A stretch of DNA of 10,749 nucleotides from an uncultured Eubacteriales bacterium (GCA_934462885.1 CAKSJC010000040.1:1-10749); one strand, 5' to 3'; shown: positions 1 to 7,468, numbered from the stretch's first letter. Notes: generated by a model from the letters alone, not told the origin. Made by a program: numbers and translations.

Positions 1-187
1 GTTAAACCTACGTCAGCGTTTTTTAACGCTCGCCGAAAGCTGTCTCTGCTCCTGAAAATGCTTTCTACTCTCTCCATCTTCAAAAAACATGCGCTCTCTA
101 AAAAGCATGACCATTTGCAATCTATACGTAAGTCATGCATTAATAAAAACTGACGAGACAGCATAAAAAACGCCGTGCGGGACGACG
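1..187. other. Left-edge region with no confident gene; nested inverted repeats
   Basis: No gene here can be defended. On the plus strand one frame is open from base 1 to a TGA at 151-153 (about 50 codons, ending in a very basic stretch). It could be the tail of a gene lying to the left that converges on the peptidase, but the composition is not distinctive. On the minus strand there is a 33-codon ATG frame (114 to 13) without a ribosome binding site. Three inverted repeats nest in order: 16-25 with 164-173 (10 bp, rich in A/T), 39-46 with 155-162 (8 bp), and 105-111 with 132-138 (7 bp). A short hairpin, AGCGTT-TTTT-AACGCT, sits at 15-30. The nesting could mark a folded RNA or simply chance in A/T-rich DNA. 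Confidence 0.3.
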
Positions 188-256
188 AAAAAACTTCTAT
201 GTAAACAAACAACTGCGCTGTGTGCCAAAGGGCACCGCGCAGTTGTTTGTTTACAT
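188..256 (-). terminator. Long hairpin terminator after the M16C peptidase gene, possibly bidirectional
   Basis: Bases 199-218 and 237-256 are perfect 20-bp inverted repeats. Inside them a smaller GTGCC/GGCAC pair closes on an AAAG loop. Read on the minus strand, the hairpin begins in the first base past the sense codons of the peptidase (its stop codon is 258-256). A run of six T residues (complement of 188-193) follows five bases after the stem. The 3' arm is itself T-rich on either strand (GTTGTTTGTTT), so the element could also stop transcripts arriving from the left. The hairpin is seen directly; termination is inferred from its form and position. Confidence 0.85.
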
Positions 257-3186
257 CAGTTTATCGTTATAATCGAATCAAACATTTCCGAGTTTTTCTT
301 TAAGACTTCTCCGTTTCCGACCGCGCATATGCATCCGCAAGAAATTATCGCGTCATATGCGTCTGCGCAGTTTCTTATTTGCTCCGCCGTTACGTCGAGT
401 ATTTCTCCTCTTTCTCGATTTACATCTTCGTATTTTTTACCGCTGAGATATGCCCTGAAAGAACGTATAATTTTTTCCGCCGGAGACATCGGACGTTCAT
501 ATGCCGCCATCGTTCCGATAACATATTTCGTCAGCTCTTTTTCATCCAAAACAAGGCTCCTGAGATATTCTCCGGTTTTCTTATAAATTTCGTCGGTCTC
601 GGCAAGCTTCGGATCTCTGAATGAGAAGAAGTATCCGTTTCCCGAATCTGATGAAAATCCGCTTCCGCAGCCGTAAGCTCCGCCGCGTACCCTTACATTA
701 TTGTAAAGATATTCGCAGTTCACAGCCGTTCTTGCTACCTGAAGCGCGCCCGTATATTTTACTCCTGACTTTACTATATTTCCGTCACGTCCGAGATACT
801 GTACTCCGGCGGGAATCGTAAAGCCTTCGTTTTTCTTTTCGGCCAGGATCGCGGCGCGTTCTCCGAGGCAAGTACGCTTGATCTTGTTTAATTCAGCCTC
901 AAATACCGTCAGATACTTCTCAACCTCATCATATCCCGCACGATCCGCCGCAAGGCTGACTGTCATTTTCGCGGGATTGAATACGCTCTTTACCACTTTA
1001 TCAAGCGAATCCGCTATATCCGCATACTTTACATCGAAATTATCGCAAAGCTCACAAATGAAAAAGTAGAAATCTACCCCGCAAAGGCGCTGCAAATACG
1101 CTTCTGCCGCCGAATGATACGATCTTGCTCTCGCCACAGCCACCGCGTGTCCGCCGCTCACAAACTCGCGTTTTTTATCGGACCTGATTTCCGTAATGAT
1201 ATCGTGAAGTCTCTTTTTATTCCCGAATTTCGTCGAAGTTATAATCTCCATGGCGCAATCAAGTGCAAACTTAACCTTTTCGGGCATAACTTTCACGTAT
1301 ATCCCGTAAAGAGGAGTATATTCTCCGCTTTTTCCGTATTTTCCAATCACACTGTATGCAAAGTCAAGACATCCGGTATTAAGCTTTATCTCGGTATTCA
1401 GTTCGGCATAGGTATGAGAATCCGTATCCATTCTTGACAGTACAGATGCGAGAAGCCCCGCATACGGAATATATTTTTCTGGTAAATCCGATATATCAAA
1501 GAACAGCTTCAGATACGTTATTCCGTTTGTATCTACGTCATGGAATACGCCGTGCGCACCGCCTATTGTTCTTTCCTCATTATAGAACGGAACGCCGAAT
1601 CTCGATATATCGCTTCTCTCAAGAGACGGAAGCATATCTAACTCTTCTTTGGTGGCTTCATGATTCTGGTATTCTTCAAGCGCTTTTGTTTCGCGTATCA
1701 GTTTTTCTATTTCCTCACCCGTAAGAGTTTTTTTGTATTCCGCCAACTTCACTTTCAGTTCTTCGTTTTTCTTTTCAACAAGTCCTGCCTCCGGCATTAG
1801 CTTTACCAGCACAGAGTGATCCGAGGAGAGGATATATTTTTTTATCAGTTCCTCAAAGTATCCGCTTCCTATCCTTTTCTTAAGTTCAGCGTAATCGTCA
1901 AGAAAATGCAGATAATCGAACGCGCATTTATCGTCGTAAAGCCACGACTGCATCATGCAAAGCGCAAAGTCAAGTCCGCGCGGGTCTCCGTCGCATTCTC
2001 CCTCTCTGAATCTGAACTCAAGTCTGTTAAGTGAAGCCAAAAGAGCCTTTTCATCTATTCCGTGCTCGGCTTCTTTTGCGAATGTACCGAGTACTATATC
2101 GCAAAACTTTTTCTCATCTTCCGCATTAACATTCTTTGCGATGACAGAAAACGGAAATTCGAGCATATGGGTATCATATTCCGCGTATATATCGTCTCCG
2201 ATACCGACATCAAGGAGCGCTTCTCTTACGGGAGCGCCCTCTCGGTTGACCAGAACTTCGGCGAGAAGCTTCATCGCACGGCATTCAAGGTGATCTTTGC
2301 TCTCACCGCATAGAAACGACAGCGCAAAATACGCTTTCCCGCTTGGGTCGTCGTCTTTCGCTATTGAGTATTTTTTCTCCGAAACTCTCGGTTTTCTTTC
2401 GCCGAAGTGCGTTTGTTTCGGAATAAAGGCGTCTATATCTTTTTTGTCAAAAGCAGAAAGATAATTCTCATCAAGCCACGAGAGTCTCTCCTCCATATCG
2501 ACATTTCCCCACAAAACTATATATGAATTTGATGGATGGTAGTATTTTTTATGAAATTCAAGGTAAGCTTCATACGTAAGAGTCGGAATTTTTTCGGGAT
2601 CTCCTCCGGAATTTACCCCGTACGGAGTATCGGGAAACATTGCTTCTGAAATATAATCAAAAACCGCGCTGTCGGGAGATGACATATCGCCTTTCATTTC
2701 GCTGTACACGATACCGTTTATTTTCAGTTCATCGTCTTTTGCCTTAAGTTCGTACCTCCACCCCTCCTGCATGAATATCTCGTGATATTTGTAGATATTC
2801 GGATAAAATACCGCGTCAAGATACACATGCATCAGATTTTTGAAATCCTTCTCGTTGCACGACGCCGCCGGATATACCGTTTTATCCGAAAAAGTCATAG
2901 CGTTCAAAAAAGTGTTCAGCGAACCTTTAACAAGCTGTATAAACGGATCTCTGAGCGAGTATCTGCGCGAGCCGCAAAGAACGGTATGTTCTATTATATG
3001 AGCGACTCCCGTGCTGTCGGACGGAGGCGTCTTAAAGCCGATCAGAAAAACTTTGTTTTCATCGTCATTCGGCAACAGCGCAACTCTCGCGCCGCTTTTT
3101 TTATGACGGAGCAATATTCCCTCGGTTTTTATGTCGGGAAGCCGCTCTGTTTTTTCTATGATATATGCTTCGTTATTTATTTTCAC
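256..3186 (-). CDS. M16C zinc metallopeptidase, presequence protease (PreP/falcilysin) family
   Basis: This 976-residue protein is a complete clamshell-type M16C peptidase. Family members degrade unstructured peptides inside a closed chamber. The inverted zinc motif HIIEH lies at residues 63-67 (H63 and H67 bind zinc, E66 is the catalytic base). The third ligand is E163 in the segment YSEMKG, exactly 100 residues after H63 as in plant PreP. The central M16C-associated linker spans about 450-700. The C-terminal half carries the R832/Y838 pair (VRVRGGAY) that completes the active site in this family. The length is typical. No signal peptide is present, so a cytoplasmic location is likely. The start is GTG at 3186-3184, supported by an AAAGGA box eight bases upstream; the next ATG candidates lie inside the conserved domain. 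It is transcribed alone and divergently from the ABC genes. Likely role: clearance of peptides or signal sequences. The substrate is not evident. Confidence 0.93.
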   Translation of the reverse strand: MKINNEAYIIEKTERLPDIKTEGILLRHKKSGARVALLPNDDENKVFLIGFKTPPSDSTGVAHIIEHTVLCGSRRYSLRDPFIQLVKGSLNTFLNAMTFSDKTVYPAASCNEKDFKNLMHVYLDAVFYPNIYKYHEIFMQEGWRYELKAKDDELKINGIVYSEMKGDMSSPDSAVFDYISEAMFPDTPYGVNSGGDPEKIPTLTYEAYLEFHKKYYHPSNSYIVLWGNVDMEERLSWLDENYLSAFDKKDIDAFIPKQTHFGERKPRVSEKKYSIAKDDDPSGKAYFALSFLCGESKDHLECRAMKLLAEVLVNREGAPVREALLDVGIGDDIYAEYDTHMLEFPFSVIAKNVNAEDEKKFCDIVLGTFAKEAEHGIDEKALLASLNRLEFRFREGECDGDPRGLDFALCMMQSWLYDDKCAFDYLHFLDDYAELKKRIGSGYFEELIKKYILSSDHSVLVKLMPEAGLVEKKNEELKVKLAEYKKTLTGEEIEKLIRETKALEEYQNHEATKEELDMLPSLERSDISRFGVPFYNEERTIGGAHGVFHDVDTNGITYLKLFFDISDLPEKYIPYAGLLASVLSRMDTDSHTYAELNTEIKLNTGCLDFAYSVIGKYGKSGEYTPLYGIYVKVMPEKVKFALDCAMEIITSTKFGNKKRLHDIITEIRSDKKREFVSGGHAVAVARARSYHSAAEAYLQRLCGVDFYFFICELCDNFDVKYADIADSLDKVVKSVFNPAKMTVSLAADRAGYDEVEKYLTVFEAELNKIKRTCLGERAAILAEKKNEGFTIPAGVQYLGRDGNIVKSGVKYTGALQVARTAVNCEYLYNNVRVRGGAYGCGSGFSSDSGNGYFFSFRDPKLAETDEIYKKTGEYLRSLVLDEKELTKYVIGTMAAYERPMSPAEKIIRSFRAYLSGKKYEDVNRERGEILDVTAEQIRNCADAYDAIISCGCICAVGNGEVLKKNSEMFDSIITIN

Positions 3187-3391
3187 TTCAATTTTCCTTT
3201 CAAACGTTTTTTATTCACACACATACGTGCGGAGAGGTCTGTGAAACAATAAGGTCATGTCAAGAGAAGTTCTGTGCCATCACGTCTTTTCAGACAAGAA
3301 CGCGCCTCGGAGATTTGCCTTCGGCACTGATTCAGTTTGGCAAGAACGAAATCAATACTTATCATAATAAAAAACGTTATTTCTCATGTTG
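3187..3391 (-). other. Long 5' leader of the peptidase gene with possible RNA stems
   Basis: If the promoter at 3398-3426 is used, the mRNA has an untranslated leader of about 205 nt. On the minus strand it can form a GTCT-GAAA-AGAC hairpin (complement of 3284-3295) enclosed by GTTCT/AGAAC (3269-3273 with 3297-3301). It can also form a short TGCC-GAA-GGCA hairpin (3316-3326), whose 3' half overlaps an alternative long-range GTGCC/GGCAC pairing (3274-3278 with 3323-3327). I could not match it to any riboswitch consensus I know (glycine, SAM, T-box, c-di-GMP, THF, fluoride). There is no convincing open frame. Confidence 0.35.
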
Positions 3392-3397
3392 AGTACA

Positions 3398-3426
3398 ATT
3401 ATGCTCCATGTTTGAGGATTTGTCAA
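3398..3426 (-). promoter_or_regulatory. Sigma-A type promoter of the M16C peptidase gene
   Basis: Read on the minus strand, TTGACA (3426-3421, six of six) is followed after exactly 17 bases by CATAAT (3403-3398, five of six). This predicts transcription starting near 3391, heading left into the peptidase gene. The match and spacing are seen in the sequence; activity is inferred. Confidence 0.75.
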
Positions 3427-3455
3427 GAAAACCTTTGTAAATTCCGCAGAATAAG

Positions 3456-3481
3456 GTAATTTCGGGAAATTACGCTTTTTT
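3456..3481 (+). other. Small A/T-rich hairpin followed by a T run in the divergent intergenic region
   Basis: GTAATTT (3456-3462) and AAATTAC (3467-3473) form a 7-bp stem with a CGGG loop. Two bases later comes a run of six T (3476-3481). It resembles a weak plus-strand terminator, but it lies between two outward-facing promoters, where no plus-strand transcript is expected except antisense read-through. It may be chance or a protein-binding site. Confidence 0.25.
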
Positions 3482-3506
3482 CATGAATTTTTTCCGTTTT
3501 GTTACA

Positions 3507-3521
3507 GTTATGTTACATAAC
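3507..3521. promoter_or_regulatory. 15-bp dyad, candidate operator upstream of the ABC exporter promoter
   Basis: GTTATG-TTA-CATAAC is a perfect 6-bp inverted repeat with a 3-base centre. It ends ten bases before the -35 box of the exporter promoter. GTTACA also appears twice at an 11-base interval (3501-3506 and 3512-3517), about one helical turn. This is the usual form of a site for a small dimeric repressor or activator such as TetR or MarR types. No regulator gene is in the window, so binding is only inferred. Confidence 0.4.
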
Positions 3522-3531
3522 TTATTTTCCC

Positions 3532-3560
3532 TTGCAAGGATTTTCCGAGAATGGTATAAT
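3532..3560 (+). promoter_or_regulatory. Extended -10 promoter of the ABC exporter operon
   Basis: TTGCAA (3532-3537, four of six) is followed by a 17-base spacer and a perfect TATAAT (3555-3560) preceded by TGG, giving the extended -10 form TGnTATAAT. The predicted start of transcription is about 3567-3568. That excludes any translation start upstream of it and leaves a leader of about 126 nt before the ATG at 3694. A TCCGGC/GCCGGA hairpin (3645-3650 with 3663-3668) lies in this leader. Confidence 0.75.
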
Positions 3561-3693
3561 TGAATGGATGCACAACTCAAAGGAACGCCCTTTTCCTGTG
3601 ACTCGGTCATCCTTTGTGATTCTCCCGTTCACGTATAAACCAACTCCGGCGTCCACTCATCAGCCGGACACAATCATTATTTTGACTTTGACA

Positions 3694-5535
3694 ATGAATA
3701 AAGAAAAAAAGAACACAAATATTTTTTCATCTCTTCGTTTTATGAGGGGTTGCTCCGCTTTTTTTATTATAAGTATAGTCTCGTCACTTCTTACGTCGCT
3801 CTGCGAACTTATTTGTCCGAAAATAATCAGTTTTACGGTTGACTCCGTGATCGGCGGAAAAACCAAAAAAATCCCCGCTTTCGTTTCCGGACTTCTTGAG
3901 AATATCGGCGGCGTTTCTTACCTGAGGAACAATCTCTGGATTATCGCTCTTCTCATTCTCGCTCTCGCAGTTTTTATGGGAACGTTTAGTTTTTCGGCTA
4001 TTCTTTTCAACAGAAAAGGCTCGGAAACTCTTGTGGAAAATATGAGAAACCGTCTTTTTACTCATATTGAGCGTCTTCCTTTCTCATGGTACATGAAAAA
4101 TCAAACGGGTGATATAATTCAGCGTTGTACTTCAGATGTTGAAACGGTGAAATCCTTTCTTTCGGATCAGCTTACCGAAGTTATAAAAACTATCCTCCTT
4201 GTCGTCATGTCATTATGCTTCATGTATTCCGTAAACTCTTCCGTCGCGACCGTGGCTCTTGTCTCTATACCGATAATAGTGATATATTCAACGGTATTCC
4301 GTTCGCTTATCGCGCACAAATTCCTGGAGTGCGACGAAAACGAAAGCAAGCTTTCCTCGATAGTTCAGGAAAACCTCACGGGAGTCCGTGTTGTACGAGC
4401 TTTCGGACGCGAAAAATACGAAGTTGACAAATTTACAAAGCAAAACAAACTTTATACCGGACTTTGGGTAAAATTATGCGGAGTTCTGTCCGTTTTCTGG
4501 GCTACAGGAGACGTGATATCCGGACTTCAGGTAATGATCGTTCTCGTTCTCGGTTCAGTTCTCTGCGTAAAAGGTCAGATGTCGGTCGGCGATCTTATAG
4601 CTGTCGTTTCGTATAACTCAATGCTTATATGGCCTGTGCGCCAGCTCGGAAGAGTTATCTCCGAGATGAGCAAAGCGGGAGTTTCCGTCGGACGAATAAA
4701 CGAAATAATAGACGCGGAGGAAGAAACCGACGTTCCGGACGCCGTCGACGCCGATATGTCGGGAGACATCGTATTCGATCACGTTTCGTTCGCTTATGAA
4801 AACTCGCCGAAAATACTCGACGATGTTTCGCTTACGATAAAGAAAGGTTCAACGGTCGGTATCATCGGAATGACCGGAAGCGGAAAATCCACTCTTGTTT
4901 CTCTGCTCTGCCGGCTTTACGCACTTCCCGAAAACTGCGGAAAGATCACCGTAAGCGGTATCGATATAAAAAAGATTAAATCCTCTTCTCTCAGAAAAAA
5001 CATCGGTATTGTTTTACAAGAACCGTTTCTTTTCTCACGAACTATTCGTGAAAACATAGGCATAACCCTTGACGATATTGCAAAACATGACCAGCGCATA
5101 ACGGACGCCGCCGCATCCGCATGCATCTCAGACGCGATCGAAAACTTCTCGGACGGCTACGATACGATGGTAGGAGAGCGCGGAGTTACCCTCTCCGGCG
5201 GTCAGAAACAGCGTACCGCTATCGCAAGACTTCTTTTACAAAACACTCCCGTCATGATATTCGACGACAGCTTATCTGCGGTCGACAGTGAGACTGACGC
5301 AAAGATACGTCACGCTCTGCGGGAAAAAACTGCGGAGGCGACCGTTATACTTATCTCGCACAGAATACAAACCTTAGCTTACGCCGACAATATCGCCGTC
5401 ATGAACGGCGGAAAAATCGTCGAACGCGGAACGCATGAGGAATTACTCGAAAAAGGCGGTATATACAAAAACATATTTGATATTCAGACCTCCGGCATGA
5501 CTGAAAAATCAGAAGAAAAGGAGGTGCGCGCATAA
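3694..5535 (+). CDS. ABC exporter half-transporter, subunit with degenerate Walker B (heterodimer partner 1)
   Basis: This 613-residue protein (start at 3694) has an N-terminal transmembrane domain of about six helices (about 21-320) and a C-terminal nucleotide-binding domain (about 355-595). Walker A is GMTGSGKST at 392-400, the Q-loop Gln is 442, the signature LSGGQ is 500-504, Walker B is VMIFDD at 520-525, and the H-loop His is 556. The catalytic Glu after Walker B is Asp (D525), the hallmark of the degenerate subunit in heterodimeric exporters. Its intact signature should serve the ATP site of the partner. The gene overlaps the next by one base, so the two are surely co-translated. The start is not certain: no Shine-Dalgarno box precedes 3694, and the frame stays open upstream, with an in-frame ATG at 3568 right at the predicted transcription start. 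I prefer 3694 because the protein then starts just before the first membrane helix, as in relatives. Likely a multidrug, lipid or peptide exporter; the substrate is unknown. Confidence 0.92.
   Translation: MNKEKKNTNIFSSLRFMRGCSAFFIISIVSSLLTSLCELICPKIISFTVDSVIGGKTKKIPAFVSGLLENIGGVSYLRNNLWIIALLILALAVFMGTFSFSAILFNRKGSETLVENMRNRLFTHIERLPFSWYMKNQTGDIIQRCTSDVETVKSFLSDQLTEVIKTILLVVMSLCFMYSVNSSVATVALVSIPIIVIYSTVFRSLIAHKFLECDENESKLSSIVQENLTGVRVVRAFGREKYEVDKFTKQNKLYTGLWVKLCGVLSVFWATGDVISGLQVMIVLVLGSVLCVKGQMSVGDLIAVVSYNSMLIWPVRQLGRVISEMSKAGVSVGRINEIIDAEEETDVPDAVDADMSGDIVFDHVSFAYENSPKILDDVSLTIKKGSTVGIIGMTGSGKSTLVSLLCRLYALPENCGKITVSGIDIKKIKSSSLRKNIGIVLQEPFLFSRTIRENIGITLDDIAKHDQRITDAAASACISDAIENFSDGYDTMVGERGVTLSGGQKQRTAIARLLLQNTPVMIFDDSLSAVDSETDAKIRHALREKTAEATVILISHRIQTLAYADNIAVMNGGKIVERGTHEELLEKGGIYKNIFDIQTSGMTEKSEEKEVRA
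5517..5526 (+). promoter_or_regulatory. Strong ribosome binding site of the second ABC gene, inside the first gene
   Basis: AAAGGAGGTG is a nearly complete complement of the 16S rRNA tail. It lies within the last codons of the first exporter gene, eight bases before the ATG at 5535. It fixes the start of the second gene and, with the TAATG stop/start overlap, indicates translational coupling. The first gene has no such box, so the second subunit might be translated at least as well as the first. Confidence 0.9.
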
Positions 5536-7379
5536 TGGAAGAAAAAAACGAAACAAATATCAATCATCTGAAATTTTTCGGTATACCGAAACTTATTCCT
5601 TATCTTGCCGTCCATAAAGTTCTGATTACAGTTATGGTTATACTTGCCGTACTCGGTTCTCTTATCGATATAGTCTTTCCAAAATATCAGGAGTATGCCA
5701 TAAATCACTTTATCGCCGGAAGCACGCTCGATACGCTTACTCCGTTTGTTATAACGTACGTTATTTTTCTTCTTGCAAAGGTGCTCGCGGACGCTTACAG
5801 CACGTTTTTCGCCTGCAAAGTCGAAATGTACATAGACCGCGACCTGCGTCAGAAATCTTTCGATCATTTGCAGACTCTGTCGTTCTCGTACTTCAACAAA
5901 AACAGCGTAGGATACATCCACGCAAGGGTAATGAGCGACACGGGACGCATAGGAACCCTCGTCTCCTGGAGTTTTCTTGACTGCATATGGAATCTTACGT
6001 ACATGATCGGCGCGATAGCGGTCATGCTTAAAACAAACGCAAAGCTTACGCTTATCATGCTTGTCGTTATTCCTATCGTAACGCTCATTGTGGCGATAAT
6101 GCAGAAACGTCTTACCGCCGCTCACCGAAAAATACGCGAAATGAACTCAAAAATCACCGGAAGCTTCAACGAAGGTATAACGGGTGCTAAAACCATAAAG
6201 ACTCTCGCTGCGGAAGATAAGATATCAGCGGAATTTACCGAAAAAACCGCCGATATGAAACGTATCTCCGTTACCGAATCGAGGTTTAGAGGATTTATGT
6301 GGAGCTCGCTTACTGCGGCTTCATATATCGCGCTCGCTCTTGTAATGCAAAAAGGAGGGGTTCTCACTCTGGACGGCGGAATGTCTGTCGGAACGCTCTC
6401 GCTTTTTATGTCGTACTCGCTCGGGCTTATGACTCCCATCCGCTGGATCGTAAACTCGCTCTCTCAGCTCATCACGGTGCAGGTAAACATTGAGCGTCTT
6501 ACCGGACTTCTCGAAACCGAGTCAGATGTCGCCGATTCTCCGGAAGTAATTGCAAAATACGGCGATATGTTTTCTCCAAAACGCGAAAACTGGGAAGAAC
6601 TTCACGGGGATATTGAATTTGACGACGTTTCTTTCAAATACCCCGACGGGAACGAATACATCCTTGAGCATTTCAACTTAAAGATCCCGCACGGCACAAA
6701 CGTTGCCATCGTAGGTGAAACGGGAGCCGGAAAATCGACTCTCGTCAACCTTGTGTGCCGCTTTTTTGAACCGACCGACGGCCGCGTACTCATAGACGGG
6801 CGCGACGCGCGCGAGCGTTCGCAGCTTTGGCTGCACTCGAACATCGGCTATGTGCTCCAAACGCCTCACCTTTTTTCGGGAACTATCCGCGATAACTTGA
6901 AATACGGCTGTCCGGACGCAACTGACGAAGAAATAACCAAAGCTTTGAAAACCGTATCCGCCTATTCGATTATCGAAAAAAATAAAGCGGGGCTTGATAC
7001 GGAAGTCGGCGAAGGAGGAGATCTCCTATCGACCGGCGAAAAACAGCTCATATCATTTGCGAGAGCCATCCTCTGCGATCCGAAAATACTCGTTCTCGAC
7101 GAAGCTACATCTTCAATCGACACTTTCACCGAGCGCATTATTCAAAGCGCTATCGATAAAGTGATACGCGGACGCACGTCGTTCGTTATAGCTCACCGTC
7201 TTTCAACCATTCAGAATTCCGATATAATCATCGTCGTGCGTGACGGAATCATTGTTGAATCCGGTAAGCATACCGAACTTATGCGGCGGAAAGGTTATTA
7301 CTATTCTCTTTACACGCGACAGTATGAAACCGAAGCTACCGCACGCGCTTTTGAAGCTCAGACAACAAAAAAAGTCTAA
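5535..7379 (+). CDS. ABC exporter half-transporter, subunit with catalytic Glu and altered signature (heterodimer partner 2)
   Basis: This 614-residue protein has the same fold order as its neighbour: a transmembrane domain (about 25-315) followed by a nucleotide-binding domain (about 358-595). Walker A is GETGAGKST at 394-402, the Q-loop Gln is 442, Walker B is ILVLDE at 518-523 with the catalytic E523, and the H-loop His is 554. The signature reads LSTGE (498-502) instead of LSGGQ. In known heterodimers such as TM287/288, the altered signature faces the partner that lacks the catalytic Glu, giving one degenerate and one hydrolytic site. That is exactly what this pair would form. The start is firm: strong ribosome binding site, one-base overlap with the upstream stop. 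A terminator follows 10 bases after the stop. Function: ATP-driven export across the cytoplasmic membrane; substrate unknown. Confidence 0.94.
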   Translation: MEEKNETNINHLKFFGIPKLIPYLAVHKVLITVMVILAVLGSLIDIVFPKYQEYAINHFIAGSTLDTLTPFVITYVIFLLAKVLADAYSTFFACKVEMYIDRDLRQKSFDHLQTLSFSYFNKNSVGYIHARVMSDTGRIGTLVSWSFLDCIWNLTYMIGAIAVMLKTNAKLTLIMLVVIPIVTLIVAIMQKRLTAAHRKIREMNSKITGSFNEGITGAKTIKTLAAEDKISAEFTEKTADMKRISVTESRFRGFMWSSLTAASYIALALVMQKGGVLTLDGGMSVGTLSLFMSYSLGLMTPIRWIVNSLSQLITVQVNIERLTGLLETESDVADSPEVIAKYGDMFSPKRENWEELHGDIEFDDVSFKYPDGNEYILEHFNLKIPHGTNVAIVGETGAGKSTLVNLVCRFFEPTDGRVLIDGRDARERSQLWLHSNIGYVLQTPHLFSGTIRDNLKYGCPDATDEEITKALKTVSAYSIIEKNKAGLDTEVGEGGDLLSTGEKQLISFARAILCDPKILVLDEATSSIDTFTERIIQSAIDKVIRGRTSFVIAHRLSTIQNSDIIIVVRDGIIVESGKHTELMRRKGYYYSLYTRQYETEATARAFEAQTTKKV

Positions 7380-7389
7380 AAACCAACTA

Positions 7390-7429
7390 AAAATCCCTCT
7401 CGAAACCAAAAGTTTCCGAGAGGGATTTT
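7390..7429 (+). terminator. Intrinsic terminator of the ABC exporter operon
   Basis: A 13-bp perfect stem (7390-7402 with 7417-7429) has an AAAC/GTTT extension inside the loop. The 3' arm ends in TTTT and is followed by GATTATTTTC, so the T tract is partly in the stem. It starts 10 bases after the stop codon of the second exporter gene and separates that operon from the lipoprotein gene. Confidence 0.88.
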
Positions 7430-7447
7430 GATTATTTTCTGTCTTTC

Positions 7448-7468
7448 AAGCATATATAATATATGCTT
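7448..7468. promoter_or_regulatory. 21-bp A/T-rich palindrome upstream of the lipoprotein gene, candidate operator
   Basis: AAGCATATAT, one central A, then ATATATGCTT form a perfect 10-bp inverted repeat. A consensus TATAAT hexamer (7455-7460) lies inside it, but no good -35 box sits at 16-18 bases upstream (a TTGATT at 7428 is 21 bases away). It could be a regulator site or a small cruciform. It lies about 120 bases before the lipoprotein start. Confidence 0.35.

Noticed and set aside
13..114. Minus-strand 33-residue open frame at the left edge
   Set aside because: It has no ribosome binding site, no recognisable features, and lies downstream of a strong terminator. Length alone is no support.
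2782..3252. Plus-strand open frame of 156 codons opposite the peptidase N-terminus
   Set aside because: It lies antisense to the conserved HxxEH region, has no family resemblance, and has an Arg/Phe-rich shadow composition.
3258..3263. TTGACA on the minus strand close to the peptidase start, as a second promoter
   Set aside because: No -10-like hexamer lies 16-18 bases downstream. The promoter at 3398-3426 is far better.
3165..3392. Plus-strand open frame of 75 codons across the peptidase start and its leader
   Set aside because: It has no ribosome binding site or promoter, overlaps the peptidase gene start, and reads as non-coding sequence antisense to the leader.
3499..3693. Upstream extension of the first exporter frame starting at ATG 3499
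   Set aside because: It begins before the -35 box of the best promoter, so it would not be in the main transcript. The Pro/Thr-rich sequence does not resemble the start of ABC exporters. The shorter extension from 3568 is kept only as a finding.
5484..6125. Minus-strand open frame of 213 codons opposite the exporter genes
   Set aside because: It is antisense to two well-supported ABC genes, is rich in Tyr, Arg and His as expected of a shadow frame, and has no start signals.
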